From: a candidate division WOR-3 bacterium | GTDB lineage: Bacteria > Hydrothermota > Tepidihabitantia > Tepidihabitantales > Tepidihabitantaceae | NCBI GenBank assembly: GCA_013177935.1 | Contig: JABLXZ010000001.1 | Span: forward strand, 99,794-163,793 | Reading direction: 5' to 3' | DNA length: 64,000 bases | In this document: piece by piece, positions 52,600 through 60,716 of the stretch | Numbering within the stretch: position 1 is the first letter of the stretch | Layout: each line of letters starts with the position of its first letter | Notes under the pieces: generated by a model | Told to the model about the DNA's origin: nothing | Databases searched by the model: none | What the model saw: only the letters and a program-made list of their open reading frames with translations | Made by a program: the position numbers and the translations under genes

Positions 52600-54137
52600 C
52601 GGGGGATAATCAACTTAACTGAATATGGGGTTTGATTTTCGGGATGGAGAATCAGAAAGTAAATCCCGGAACCGGGTAAGGTAATTTTTGATTGCCTCTG
52701 GTCGAAGCGGTAAACTTTTTTCCCGGCGGGGTCATAAAGTTCAACAGTTCGAACTCCTTCCGGCAGGGTCAGTTCGGTTCGGGTGAAAATTGTGTTGCCC
52801 GAAATGGGGTCGGGCGCGTTACGGTGTTGGAACCCGGCAGGAGACACGTTTATCGGTTTTGAGCCGGTGTAAACTTGGGTTAGTTGTAAGGCGCGAGCGG
52901 CATTAACCATACCGTAGCCGAAAAGATTGTCCTTTCCTGGTGAACCCATATCAATAGCACTTGCCGCAAGGATGGCTCGCACTTCGTTTGGGGTAAGGGC
53001 AGGATTTAGCGAGAGGATAAGCGCTGCGACGCCGCTGACTTCGGGACAGGACATTGAGGTCCCGTTGGCAATTAGATAACTGTTATCCGGCGCGGTTGAT
53101 GTTATCGTAACACCGGGCGCAACAACCTCTTGTTCTGGTCCGTAGTTGGAAAACGATGCCAGTTCAGACAGTTCGTCGGTTGCCCCGACACAGACGCAGG
53201 TGCTCAGGCGAGCGGGATAAGAGACATTAGCTCTGCCATCGTTTCCAGCAGCGGCGATTAAAATCGCTCCCCGGGAAAGGGCATAGTTGCAGGCTTCGTT
53301 TAAAGGTGTGGTAGTGGCATCACCGCCAAGACTTAGATTGATTACCCGGGCGCCATGGTCTACTGCCCAGCGGATTCCAAGGGCGACATCGGTAAGGTTG
53401 CCGTTACCAGAATCGTTGAGCACCCGAACGGCAAGGAGCTGAACCTGTGCCCAGCCCGCAACACCAATAAGGTTATCGGTAACCGCCCCAATGATTCCGG
53501 CGACATGGGTACCATGAAAGGCATTGGGAAGGTTGGGGTTGTCCGGTTTCGGGTCGTTGTCCTGGCCGACATAGTCATAGCCCAGTTCATTTGTTTGGAA
53601 GTTCCGGGCAAGGTCGTAATGGGTGTAGTCAACGCCATTGTCAACAACCGCAACCTTGATTGTTCCTCCTTTAATAATATCCCATGCCTGGTCCGCGTAC
53701 ATAACCCATTTGTCCCACTGAGTGCTCAAGAACATCGGGTCGTTCGGGATAAAGAAGGTACGTGCCGGATAATCAGGTTCTACAAACCTGATTCCAGATA
53801 TTTCAGCAAGTTGTTGTTCAACATTTGTTAAAGATAGAGTAGTTGGCGTTTCAATTACGAGAAATCGGGCTGATGTGTCAATCAGTTTTATTTCAATACC
53901 GGTGAGATGAAGTTTTTTGACGATGTTCAGTTCAGCACCGGGTTCAAACCCGATGACAAATCTGCCCGGAATTGGCTCTCCGGATGTAGATAGTGAAACC
54001 GGACCAGTCGTGTCTGCCACGGCACTATGATAAAGACTTTCAAGGGCAAACATCCGCCTGATGTCGTCCGATGTAATTGCCGGGCAGTCCTGTCTTGGAA
54101 AAATGTTGAGCAGAAGAAGGGTGAAGATATAGACCAT
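52596..54137 (-). CDS. Secreted subtilisin-family (S8) serine peptidase
   Basis: The 513-residue protein has a signal sequence (MVYIFTLLLLNIFP), a propeptide to about residue 125, and a subtilase domain with the full triad: Asp166 in VAVVDNGVD, His208 in HGTHVAG and Ser361 in NGTSMSCPEVSG. The last 85 residues form a FlgD-like / sorting-type domain (TRTELTLPEGVRTVELYDPAGKKVYRF, GSGIYFLILHP), pointing to surface display or release. It is last in a four-gene operon with nfo, a beta-CASP nuclease and a lipoprotein. Confidence 0.92.
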   Translation of the reverse strand: MVYIFTLLLLNIFPRQDCPAITSDDIRRMFALESLYHSAVADTTGPVSLSTSGEPIPGRFVIGFEPGAELNIVKKLHLTGIEIKLIDTSARFLVIETPTTLSLTNVEQQLAEISGIRFVEPDYPARTFFIPNDPMFLSTQWDKWVMYADQAWDIIKGGTIKVAVVDNGVDYTHYDLARNFQTNELGYDYVGQDNDPKPDNPNLPNAFHGTHVAGIIGAVTDNLIGVAGWAQVQLLAVRVLNDSGNGNLTDVALGIRWAVDHGARVINLSLGGDATTTPLNEACNYALSRGAILIAAAGNDGRANVSYPARLSTCVCVGATDELSELASFSNYGPEQEVVAPGVTITSTAPDNSYLIANGTSMSCPEVSGVAALILSLNPALTPNEVRAILAASAIDMGSPGKDNLFGYGMVNAARALQLTQVYTGSKPINVSPAGFQHRNAPDPISGNTIFTRTELTLPEGVRTVELYDPAGKKVYRFDQRQSKITLPGSGIYFLILHPENQTPYSVKLIIPR

Positions 54138-54140
54138 GGT

Positions 54141-54815
54141 CTATTCGATGAAGAACCTTGCCCAGTAGGTCTGGGTTGTACCTGTGGTATTGACAAAAAC
54201 AAGGTAAAATGTGCCGGAAGCGGAGAAACTGTAAGACATGCTGAGTTCACGAATGTCCTGCTGTTCGTAAAGAGGGGTACAGGGTTGATTGGTGCGGAAC
54301 CGGTTAAAGTTTTCCTGGTCAAGAATGAGAAAACGGCTCAGGGTTCCGCTCGTTGCGGTGCGGGTGTCGCCGATGAGCGTTTCCTCAATCTGGGCATTGA
54401 ATTCAACCCAGCGGTAAAAGCGGTTAGCAAGGGTGAACTGGCCATGAAACACATTGCGCTGCTCAATTGTCTGAATTTGGACATTGATTGTGTCGCTGTA
54501 ACCTTTGTTGCCGGAAAGGTCGGTCGCGATACAGTACAGGTAATGCCAGGTTCCTTCCGGTAACTGCCGGGTATCCCATTGAACCGTAACCTGGTTGCTA
54601 CTTTCCTTTGCGAACAGCGTGCCATCGGCGTAAAATTCAATTGCGGCGACCCCGATTGAGTCAAAAGCCTCAGCCGTAACATCAACAACGCCGCTAACCA
54701 TACTCGAATCCGCGGGCGAACGGATAATGCAAATGGGTGGGGTTTGGTCAAGTTGGAGTAATAGGTCGCAACCGGTGATGAGCAATAGCAAGGGGATAAA
54801 AGGTTTAAATCTCAT
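54141..54815 (-). CDS. Lipoprotein with Ig-like domain
   Basis: The 224-residue protein has a lipoprotein signal with LLITGC (Cys16). The first domain (residues 30-115) is an Ig-like, Bacterial-Ig/cadherin-type module (PADSSMVSGVVDVTAEAFDSIGVAAIEFYADGTLF, with TDLSGNKGYSDTINV at its end). The second half resembles pre-peptidase C-terminal-type beta domains (MSYSFSASGTFYLVFVNTTGTTQTYWARFF). It lies three bases before the subtilase gene and may bind or anchor that secreted protease. Confidence 0.75.
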   Translation of the reverse strand: MRFKPFIPLLLLITGCDLLLQLDQTPPICIIRSPADSSMVSGVVDVTAEAFDSIGVAAIEFYADGTLFAKESSNQVTVQWDTRQLPEGTWHYLYCIATDLSGNKGYSDTINVQIQTIEQRNVFHGQFTLANRFYRWVEFNAQIEETLIGDTRTATSGTLSRFLILDQENFNRFRTNQPCTPLYEQQDIRELSMSYSFSASGTFYLVFVNTTGTTQTYWARFFIE

Positions 54816-56184
54816 ACTCCTCGCCTTTTTGCGGAATTAACACTTCGGGAATGCCCATTTCCAAAAGTGGGGTACGGAGCGCCTCAGCCGATTCCAGTTC
54901 GGAGTGGACCAGAAACACCTTTTTGAGTTTTTGGGGGTTAATGTTTTTGACATATTCAAGTAGCCCATTACGGTCAGCATGGGCGCTAAACTCATCCATC
55001 ACTTCGACTTCGGCGCGCAGTTCGTACTCTTCTCCTAAGATTTTTACCACTGGCTGGCGTTCAGCAATTCTCCGTCCCAGGGTGTGTTGAGCCTGAAAAG
55101 AGACAATGAGAATCAGGTTGTTGGGGTTACCGATGCCGTGTTTTAAGTGGTGAAGCACCCGGCCGGCTTCGCACATTCCGGATGGGGAAATGACAATACA
55201 GGGTTCAGTGAGGTAGTTCAACTTCTTAGACTCCTCGGCATCATCGATGTAGCGCAGACCGGGAAAGTCAAACGGGCCGCCCGCATCGTCAATTAACATC
55301 TGGGTTTCGTCGTCAAAATAGGCGGTACTGTTGCGGTAAACCTCGGTGACGCGGCTTGCTAAGGGGCTATCCACGAATACCGGGATATCAGGAATGGCGT
55401 TTTGTTCCCGCAACAGTTTAAGATGGTAGACGATTTCCTGTGCCCGCTCCACGGCAAATGCGGGAATGATGATTCTACCGCCGCGGTTAACCACCCGGTT
55501 GACAATTGTTGATAGGCGCCGGCTAACATCCTCATAGGGACCGTGCTGCCGATTGCCGTAGGTTGCCTCCATTATCAAACAGTCAACTGCAGCAACCTGT
55601 ACCGGGTCACGGATGATGGGCATTTTCTTGCGCCCCAGGTCACCGGTAAAGAGGACGCGCTTGCCTTCGGCTTCGATGTCGATGAGCGCTGAACCAAGGA
55701 TATGTCCGGCATCGTGAAAAACGAGGGAGAAGGGACCAAGGTTTTGCATCCGGGCATAACCGACACCTTCAAGATGGTTGATAGCCCGTTCTGCATCTTC
55801 AGTTATGTAGATGGGTTCTTTGGGTTTTTCACCTTTTTCCCGGCGCTTTTTGTTTAAGTAACGGATGTCAGACTCCTGGATTTTTGCCGAGTCGAGCAGT
55901 AACAACCGGGCAAGCGCAACGGTTGGTTTGGTCATCAATACCGGCCCATTAAACCCATTTTTCACCAGATTGGGCAGGTTGCCGATGTGGTCAATATGGG
56001 CGTGGCTGGCGGCGCACCAGTTTATCTTTGCCGCTTTAAACGGTAGATGGCGATTTATTTCTTCCGCCTCCTGGCGATGTCCCTGAAATAAGCCGCACTC
56101 GAGGAGTAACTGGTATTTGCCCGATTTCAGGATGTGCTGAGAACCGGTTACGGTCTGAACACCGCCCCAGAACTGGATTCTCAC
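54805..56184 (-). CDS. MBL-fold beta-CASP RNA exonuclease/endonuclease
   Basis: This cytosolic family (CPSF/RNase-J-like, YsxN-type) cuts or trims RNA using two zinc ions. The 459-residue protein has the HxHxDH signature SHAHIDH at residues 60-66, an N-terminal GGVQTVTGSQHIL, and the FTGDLGRKKMPI metal loop near residue 195. The beta-CASP insert has the motif ISPSGMCEAGRVLHHL near residue 330. The C-terminal DEFSAHADR supplies a further ligand. It overlaps nfo by four bases and the lipoprotein by eleven. Confidence 0.92.
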   Translation of the reverse strand: MRIQFWGGVQTVTGSQHILKSGKYQLLLECGLFQGHRQEAEEINRHLPFKAAKINWCAASHAHIDHIGNLPNLVKNGFNGPVLMTKPTVALARLLLLDSAKIQESDIRYLNKKRREKGEKPKEPIYITEDAERAINHLEGVGYARMQNLGPFSLVFHDAGHILGSALIDIEAEGKRVLFTGDLGRKKMPIIRDPVQVAAVDCLIMEATYGNRQHGPYEDVSRRLSTIVNRVVNRGGRIIIPAFAVERAQEIVYHLKLLREQNAIPDIPVFVDSPLASRVTEVYRNSTAYFDDETQMLIDDAGGPFDFPGLRYIDDAEESKKLNYLTEPCIVISPSGMCEAGRVLHHLKHGIGNPNNLILIVSFQAQHTLGRRIAERQPVVKILGEEYELRAEVEVMDEFSAHADRNGLLEYVKNINPQKLKKVFLVHSELESAEALRTPLLEMGIPEVLIPQKGEEYEI

Positions 56185-57020
56185 TTTACCAGGCTCCGGA
56201 TGGTGCGCATATTCTCTTTGTCCTCTTTTGTTGAAGTACGAGGTGTTTCCATAATTCCGGGCAAATTTTTCAGTAAAGGATGGTTGACGATTTCCCGGAA
56301 GCCGTTGATGCCAATTTCGCCCTTGCCGATGTGCCAGTGGCGGTCAACCCGCGAACCGAAAGCGGTTTTGGAGTCGTTCAAATGGAGCAGGTACAGTTTG
56401 CCAAAGCCAATTGCCCGGTCAAACTGGCGTAAGGTTTGGTCAATGCCCTCTCGGGTGCGCCACTCGTAACCGGCTTCAAACGAGTGGGCGGTGTCAAGAG
56501 TTACACCAATCCGGTCTTTCTGTTCCACCCGGTCGATAATCGCGCCAATGTCCTCAAACCGGTAACCAACTTCTGAACCCATGCCCGCGGTGTTCTCAAG
56601 CAGGATTTTTACCCGGTTGGCTACACGGTTAAGGATGAAGTTGATGTTGTCGGCAATGCGCCGCAAGGCTGTTTTTTCATCATCACCCAGCGCTTTGCCG
56701 ACATGGACAACAAGAAACTCAATCCCGAGGAGGTCGCAACGCCGGAGCTCCTCCGCGATGTTTTCGATTGACCTTTTTCTGATGGTTGAATCGGACGCAG
56801 CGAGGTTGGGTAAGTACGGGGCGTGAGCAAAAACCGGATAGATGTCCGCCTCTTTCATATCGGATTTGAACTTTGTTATATCATCTTCTTGAAGTTTGGT
56901 TGCTGCCCAGCCCCGCGGCGAACGGGTAAACAACTGAAGTGTCTCGCAGCCCAGTTCAACAGCCCGTGCCCGAACATTGGCAAAACCGCCGGCGATTGAT
57001 ATGTGAAAACCGAAGCGCAT
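56181..57020 (-). CDS. nfo: Endonuclease IV (AP endonuclease)
   Basis: Nfo cuts DNA 5' to abasic sites in base excision repair with three zinc ions. From ATG 57020 (MRFGFHISIAGG) the protein has 279 residues, the usual size. Metal ligands are visible in FAHAPYLPN, VVHVGKALG, LLENTAGMG, TLDTAHSFEAGY, HLNDSKTAFGSRVDRHWHIGKGEIG and IMETPR. An in-frame extension up to 57125 is rejected because it would pass through the promoter. It opens the four-gene minus-strand operon. Confidence 0.95.
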   Translation of the reverse strand: MRFGFHISIAGGFANVRARAVELGCETLQLFTRSPRGWAATKLQEDDITKFKSDMKEADIYPVFAHAPYLPNLAASDSTIRKRSIENIAEELRRCDLLGIEFLVVHVGKALGDDEKTALRRIADNINFILNRVANRVKILLENTAGMGSEVGYRFEDIGAIIDRVEQKDRIGVTLDTAHSFEAGYEWRTREGIDQTLRQFDRAIGFGKLYLLHLNDSKTAFGSRVDRHWHIGKGEIGINGFREIVNHPLLKNLPGIMETPRTSTKEDKENMRTIRSLVK

Positions 57021-57031
57021 GCTGTATTGAA

Positions 57032-57059
57032 ATGTTAACACCAATTGTATCCCAGTCAA
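57032..57059 (-). promoter_or_regulatory. Promoter of nfo
   Basis: Minus strand TTGACT (57059-57054), 16-base spacer, TAACAT (57037-57032). The start near 57025 leaves about five bases before the ATG at 57020. Confidence 0.6.
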
Positions 57060-57299
57060 GTTGTTATGGAGCAAAATTAGGAGCGTAGAGGGAAGCCACG
57101 AGGCAATCAGATTGAATTTTGACAAGCCTCTGGGCAGAATGCAGAAAAAGGCGGGATGATGGAAATGGTGTAACTCATTTGATTTGCGCCGGGATAGGGC
57201 GTCGGCTCAGAACTTTGTAGAGCGGGCAGGACAGTAATCTGACAGAACAACCACGAGCAATTTCAGATGGCGCAACAGGATAACGGTAAGATGTGGGAA

Positions 57300-57383
57300 C
57301 GGGCTGAGCACTGATTTGGGAATCCGGACAAGGTGGAGAAACCCACCCGGTAACAGTTCCGGGGATTACTCCTGGTCAGCCCG
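57300..57383. ncRNA. Candidate structured RNA element
   Basis: CGGGCTGA (57300-57307) pairs with TCAGCCCG (57376-57383). Inside, GGAA pairs with TTCC, CCGG with CCGG, and GGTGG with CCACC around an AGAAA loop, giving a nested stem of about 84 bases. It does not match the conserved cores of RNase P RNA, SRP RNA, tmRNA or a cobalamin riboswitch well enough to name. Strand is uncertain because the stems fold on both. Confidence 0.25.
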
Positions 57384-57635
57384 GGGAAATTTTCCTAACT
57401 ATTTGTAAATCGGTATATTGTTGCAACAAGTCTGTTTTTAAGCGTTAATTTTTTGTCCTTTTTAGCTCTTATAGTTGAGTGGTATAGAACATAATCGAGT
57501 GGTCTTAAAACAGTTGCACGATGTAAAAACACGGCACAATTTAAATAAAGTGTCCGGGTATTTGGTAGCAAGTTGTTGAGGTGTGATTTTTCACCGCTGA
57601 TATCTTATAGATTGTTTAGCACTTTTGCCTAATTC

Positions 57636-57663
57636 TTGACTGGGGCGGCGGTTTCCTTATAAT
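57636..57663 (+). promoter_or_regulatory. Promoter of the ferredoxin-sppA-BFD-oxidoreductase operon
   Basis: TTGACT (57636-57641), 16-base spacer, perfect TATAAT (57658-57663). The start near 57670 gives a leader of about eight bases before ATG 57678. Confidence 0.7.
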
Positions 57664-57677
57664 CAGGTGCTTTTGTT

Positions 57678-58187
57678 ATGGGTTTAAAGAGTTATCAGCG
57701 TACCGGGGTATTGAGTAAGGCAGACCTCAAGGCACGGGGATTAATTCCGGAAGTCGAAAGATTGAAAAAGGGGCCGGTGGTGATTGTAGAATGTGTCGAA
57801 AACATTCCCTGTAACCCCTGCGTTGATGCCTGTCCGCGGCAGGCAATTACGATGAAAGGCAATCTGACCGACACGCCGCAGGTGGATTTCAACCGGTGTA
57901 ACGGCTGCGGAATGTGTGTTTCGCGATGTCCAGGTCTGGCAATCTTTGTCGTAAATTACAACTACTCTTTGAAAGAGGCGACAGTCAGTCTGCCTTATGA
58001 ACTTTTGCCCCGGCCTGAACCCGGAGAGAAGGTTGTTGCCCTTAATCGTCAGGGGAAAAAGGTTTGCGATGCCCGGGTTGTGAAGGTGCTGGATACCAGG
58101 GTTCAAAACCGGTGTGCGGTGGTTACAGTGGCGGTGCCAAAACGGTACTGGAACGATGTCCGGGGCATCGCTTTGAAAGGGCGGTAA
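57678..58187 (+). CDS. Two-[4Fe-4S] ferredoxin-like subunit
   Basis: The 169-residue protein has two 4Fe-4S patterns, CVENIPCNPCVDACP near residues 38-52 and CNGCGMCVSRCP near residues 73-84. A C-terminal beta domain (LLPRPEPGEKVVALNRQGK) follows. This form occurs as the small gamma-type subunit of amine/amino-acid dehydrogenase complexes (proline dehydrogenase or HcnABC-like) together with a BFD-like protein and a sarcosine-oxidase-like flavoprotein; both partners are encoded downstream (60390, 60697). It should pass electrons from the flavoprotein. sppA starts two bases after its stop. Confidence 0.82.
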   Translation: MGLKSYQRTGVLSKADLKARGLIPEVERLKKGPVVIVECVENIPCNPCVDACPRQAITMKGNLTDTPQVDFNRCNGCGMCVSRCPGLAIFVVNYNYSLKEATVSLPYELLPRPEPGEKVVALNRQGKKVCDARVVKVLDTRVQNRCAVVTVAVPKRYWNDVRGIALKGR

Positions 58188-58188
58188 C

Positions 58189-60393
58189 GTGATGATAGGA
58201 ACGATAGTTCTTACCTTGATTCTAACGGTTACACCGCAGATGCCTTTGAGTATTGCTCATACCGACGATGGGTTAGCGATTTTTGCCAATCCGGCTGGTT
58301 TAGGAACTGAGCGGGGATTTGAGTTTTACTATCTTTACGACTTTCAACCAGGGGCGTTTTTGTCCAACAACAGTTTTGGCCTGCGCGCCGGTCCTTTTGG
58401 TTTTTTCTTTGAACCGGAACCGCTGCGTTATGGGCTGGCTTTGGGCGCGAAACAGGACAATTTGCTTGCCGGGGTCCGAATGGTCCGGGATTCAATTACC
58501 CACTGGGATATTGGGGCAATGGTGCGACTTGGTAGATGGGTGTCGCTGGGTGGGGTGTGGCAGGATTTGAATCGCCAGGGTGGCAGAGTCGGCGCGGGTG
58601 CGGCGTTTCGCCCTTTTGGTCCGCGGCTCACGGTTTTTAGCGAAACTTATTTTAATCCATTTCAGCCTTTTGCCGGGCTTGAAATTGAACCTGTTTCTGG
58701 CTTGAAGTTTGGGGGCAGGGCAAAACTGGGAAAAGGGGACGATTTTGCCTTCGTTGCCGGGTTAACGGTAAGTCTGGGCAGATTGGGTGTTGGGGTTTTA
58801 GGGGCACCGAAACCGCGGCAAGTTGCCGGTCTGGTGCGCATCAGCCAGGATTTGTACCGGTCGATTTTACCCCCCAAGAAGCGCTTTCTTGAGTTGCGGT
58901 TGAGCGAACCGGTTGTTGACCAGAAGCCGGGTTTCAGTTTGATGGGGCAAACAAAGGTCCGTACCACCTATTCGTTGCTTGAGTTGCTGCAGCGGGCAAA
59001 AAAGGACCGTGCCCTCACCGGAATTTTTTTGAGGCTGGAGAACGAAAATATCAGTTTTGCCCAGGCTCAGGAGTTGCGTCAGGCGTTAGCTGAATTTCAG
59101 ACTGAAGGTAAAAAAGTTTGGATTTATGCTCCTTCACTGGGGATGATTGGTTATTACCTTGCTTCTGGCGCTGATAAGGTGATTGTTCATCCGATGGGTG
59201 ATGTGGTGATACCCGGGGTTTCCGTTCAGACGCAGTTTATCAAGGGTGCGCTGGACAAGTTGGGAATCAAGACCGAGACCTATCGCTATGGTAAGTATAA
59301 GAGTGCGGTTGAGATGTTCACCGAGGAGACGCTTTCAATCTCCAACCGGGAGCAGTTGCAGGCGCTGGTTGATGGAATTTACGAGGACTTTATTCAAATG
59401 GTAAGTACGGGCAGAAATCTGGATACCACAACAATGGAGAGTTTGGTAGGGCGGGCGCTTTTCCGTGCTGATGAGGCAAAGGCAGTCGGATTGGTTGACA
59501 CCCTGTGTTATGAGGATGAACTGGATTCACTGATCCGGCGTGAGTTCAAAGGTGGGCAGAAGATTGACGAGAAGGGTTTACAACGGGCAGAGGTGGTTTC
59601 GGACCGCTGGGATGAGCCGGCACGGATTGCGGTGATATACGTTACCGGAAGTATTGTTCAAGGTGAATCGGGCACAGATTTCCTAACCGGTGAGCAGCGG
59701 GTTGGTTCGACAACACTCTGTCGGGCGATTAAACAGGCGGGAAAGGATAAGAGGGTGAAGGGGATTGTTCTCCGGGTTGATTCGCCCGGCGGCGATGGTT
59801 TTGCGTCGGATTTAATCTGGCGGGAACTGGAGCTGGTAAAAAAGAAAAAACCGGTCGTGGTTTCAATGGGAACGCTGGCGGCGTCTGGTGGGTACTACAT
59901 CTCCTGCAATGCGGACAAGATTTTTGCCCTTCCCGGGTCAATAACCGGTTCAATCGGCGTGTTCAGTCTTCGGTTGATAACAGAAGGTTTATACAACAAA
60001 CTTGGTATCAGAAGGCAGACGGTTAAGAGGGGGGAACATGCTGACCTGCTTTCTGATTTCCGCGAGGCAACGCCCGAGGAAGATTCGATTTTGCAGAGTC
60101 AGATTGACTGGTTTTATCAACAGTTTATCAACAAGGTGGCAAAGGGCAGGGGGTTGACACTGGCAGGCGTGGACTCCGTGGCACAGGGCAGGGTCTGGCT
60201 GGCAAAAGATGCCAAGAGATTCGGGCTGGTGGATTCACTTGGTGGTCTGATGCAGGCGATAGAGTTCTGCCGCGAAAAAGCCAATCTGGGTACGGATTAT
60301 CGTCTTGAGTTCTATCCGAAAAGGAAGCCCGGGCTGGGTTCATTTTTAGAAGAGAGGTTTAGCGAGTTGTTGTTTGACTATATCAGAAGATGA
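58189..60393 (+). CDS. sppA: Signal peptide peptidase SppA with outer-membrane-like N-terminal domain
   Basis: The 734-residue protein has a signal-like start (MIGTIVLTLILTVTPQ) and about 220 residues of glycine- and aromatic-rich strands (FEFYYLYDFQPGAFLSNNSFGLRAGPFGFFFE, RWVSLGGVWQDLNRQGG), resembling an outer-membrane barrel. Then comes a two-domain 67K-type SppA, about residues 240-700. The catalytic lysine (about Lys371) is in YGKYKSAVEMFT and the serine (about Ser566) in LAASGGYY. SppA normally sits in the inner membrane and clears signal peptides; this fusion would place the protease at the outer membrane or periplasm. The GTG (58189) and ATG (58192) are alternative starts. Confidence 0.88.
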   Translation: MMIGTIVLTLILTVTPQMPLSIAHTDDGLAIFANPAGLGTERGFEFYYLYDFQPGAFLSNNSFGLRAGPFGFFFEPEPLRYGLALGAKQDNLLAGVRMVRDSITHWDIGAMVRLGRWVSLGGVWQDLNRQGGRVGAGAAFRPFGPRLTVFSETYFNPFQPFAGLEIEPVSGLKFGGRAKLGKGDDFAFVAGLTVSLGRLGVGVLGAPKPRQVAGLVRISQDLYRSILPPKKRFLELRLSEPVVDQKPGFSLMGQTKVRTTYSLLELLQRAKKDRALTGIFLRLENENISFAQAQELRQALAEFQTEGKKVWIYAPSLGMIGYYLASGADKVIVHPMGDVVIPGVSVQTQFIKGALDKLGIKTETYRYGKYKSAVEMFTEETLSISNREQLQALVDGIYEDFIQMVSTGRNLDTTTMESLVGRALFRADEAKAVGLVDTLCYEDELDSLIRREFKGGQKIDEKGLQRAEVVSDRWDEPARIAVIYVTGSIVQGESGTDFLTGEQRVGSTTLCRAIKQAGKDKRVKGIVLRVDSPGGDGFASDLIWRELELVKKKKPVVVSMGTLAASGGYYISCNADKIFALPGSITGSIGVFSLRLITEGLYNKLGIRRQTVKRGEHADLLSDFREATPEEDSILQSQIDWFYQQFINKVAKGRGLTLAGVDSVAQGRVWLAKDAKRFGLVDSLGGLMQAIEFCREKANLGTDYRLEFYPKRKPGLGSFLEERFSELLFDYIRR

Positions 60394-60716
60394 AAGTTAG
60401 GAAAAAGTCAGCTAAGATGAGTTCGAAAAAACGGTCCGGTTTCAGGGTTGTCTGTCGGTGTGAGGAGGTTACCGAAGATGAGGTTCGAGCGGTGATTCGT
60501 AATGGGTACCATTCACTAGAAGAGATAAAGAGGATTTTACGAACCGGGATGGGTCATTGCGGCGGCAGAGGGTGTTTGAAGGTTATCGCCCGCTTGATTG
60601 AAGAGGAGACCGGAATTCCGATTGCTCTTCAGAAGTTTCCCAGTTCGCGCCCTCCTTTGAAACCAATTCCATTAGGCCAACTTGGTTCATACAGGAATGA
60701 GCAAGAAGAGCGCTGA
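60390..60716 (+). CDS. BFD-like [2Fe-2S]-binding protein
   Basis: The 108-residue protein has the bacterioferritin-associated-ferredoxin pattern VCRCEEVTEDEVRAVI, then MGHCGGRGCLKVI: C-x-C and C-x4-C ligands for one 2Fe-2S cluster. The central helix-turn is NGYHSLEEIKRILRTG. In proline dehydrogenase or opine oxidase type complexes such a domain is the delta-type subunit. It overlaps sppA by four bases and the flavoprotein by twenty, so the product most likely joins that flavoprotein. A start at ATG 60417 is possible and would drop a basic leader of nine residues. Confidence 0.85.
   Translation: MKVRKKSAKMSSKKRSGFRVVCRCEEVTEDEVRAVIRNGYHSLEEIKRILRTGMGHCGGRGCLKVIARLIEEETGIPIALQKFPSSRPPLKPIPLGQLGSYRNEQEER

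Larger units (their letters stand above)
57021..57677. other. Intergenic region of 657 bases without a gene
   Basis: No coding frame is supported on either strand. It carries the nfo promoter at its left end, a small hairpin GAGGC/GCCTC at 57100-57130, a larger foldable element at 57301-57383, an AT-rich stretch from 57385, and the strong promoter of the ferredoxin gene at 57636-57663. The size is unusual in this tightly packed window. Confidence 0.7.

Noticed and set aside
53355-53831. Plus-strand open frame of 158 codons inside the subtilase gene
   Set aside because: The subtilase triad on the minus strand is intact and the plus-strand frame has no supporting start or domain.
56181-57125. 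A 314-residue version of endonuclease IV starting at 57125
   Set aside because: The extra 35 residues do not fit the family, and the extension crosses the nfo promoter at 57032-57059.
57301-57382. RNase P RNA or a cobalamin riboswitch in the 57021-57677 gap
   Set aside because: Pieces such as GGTAACAGT and GGTGGAGAAACCC look alike, but the conserved GAGGAAAGTCC of RNase P and the B12 box are absent and the order is wrong.
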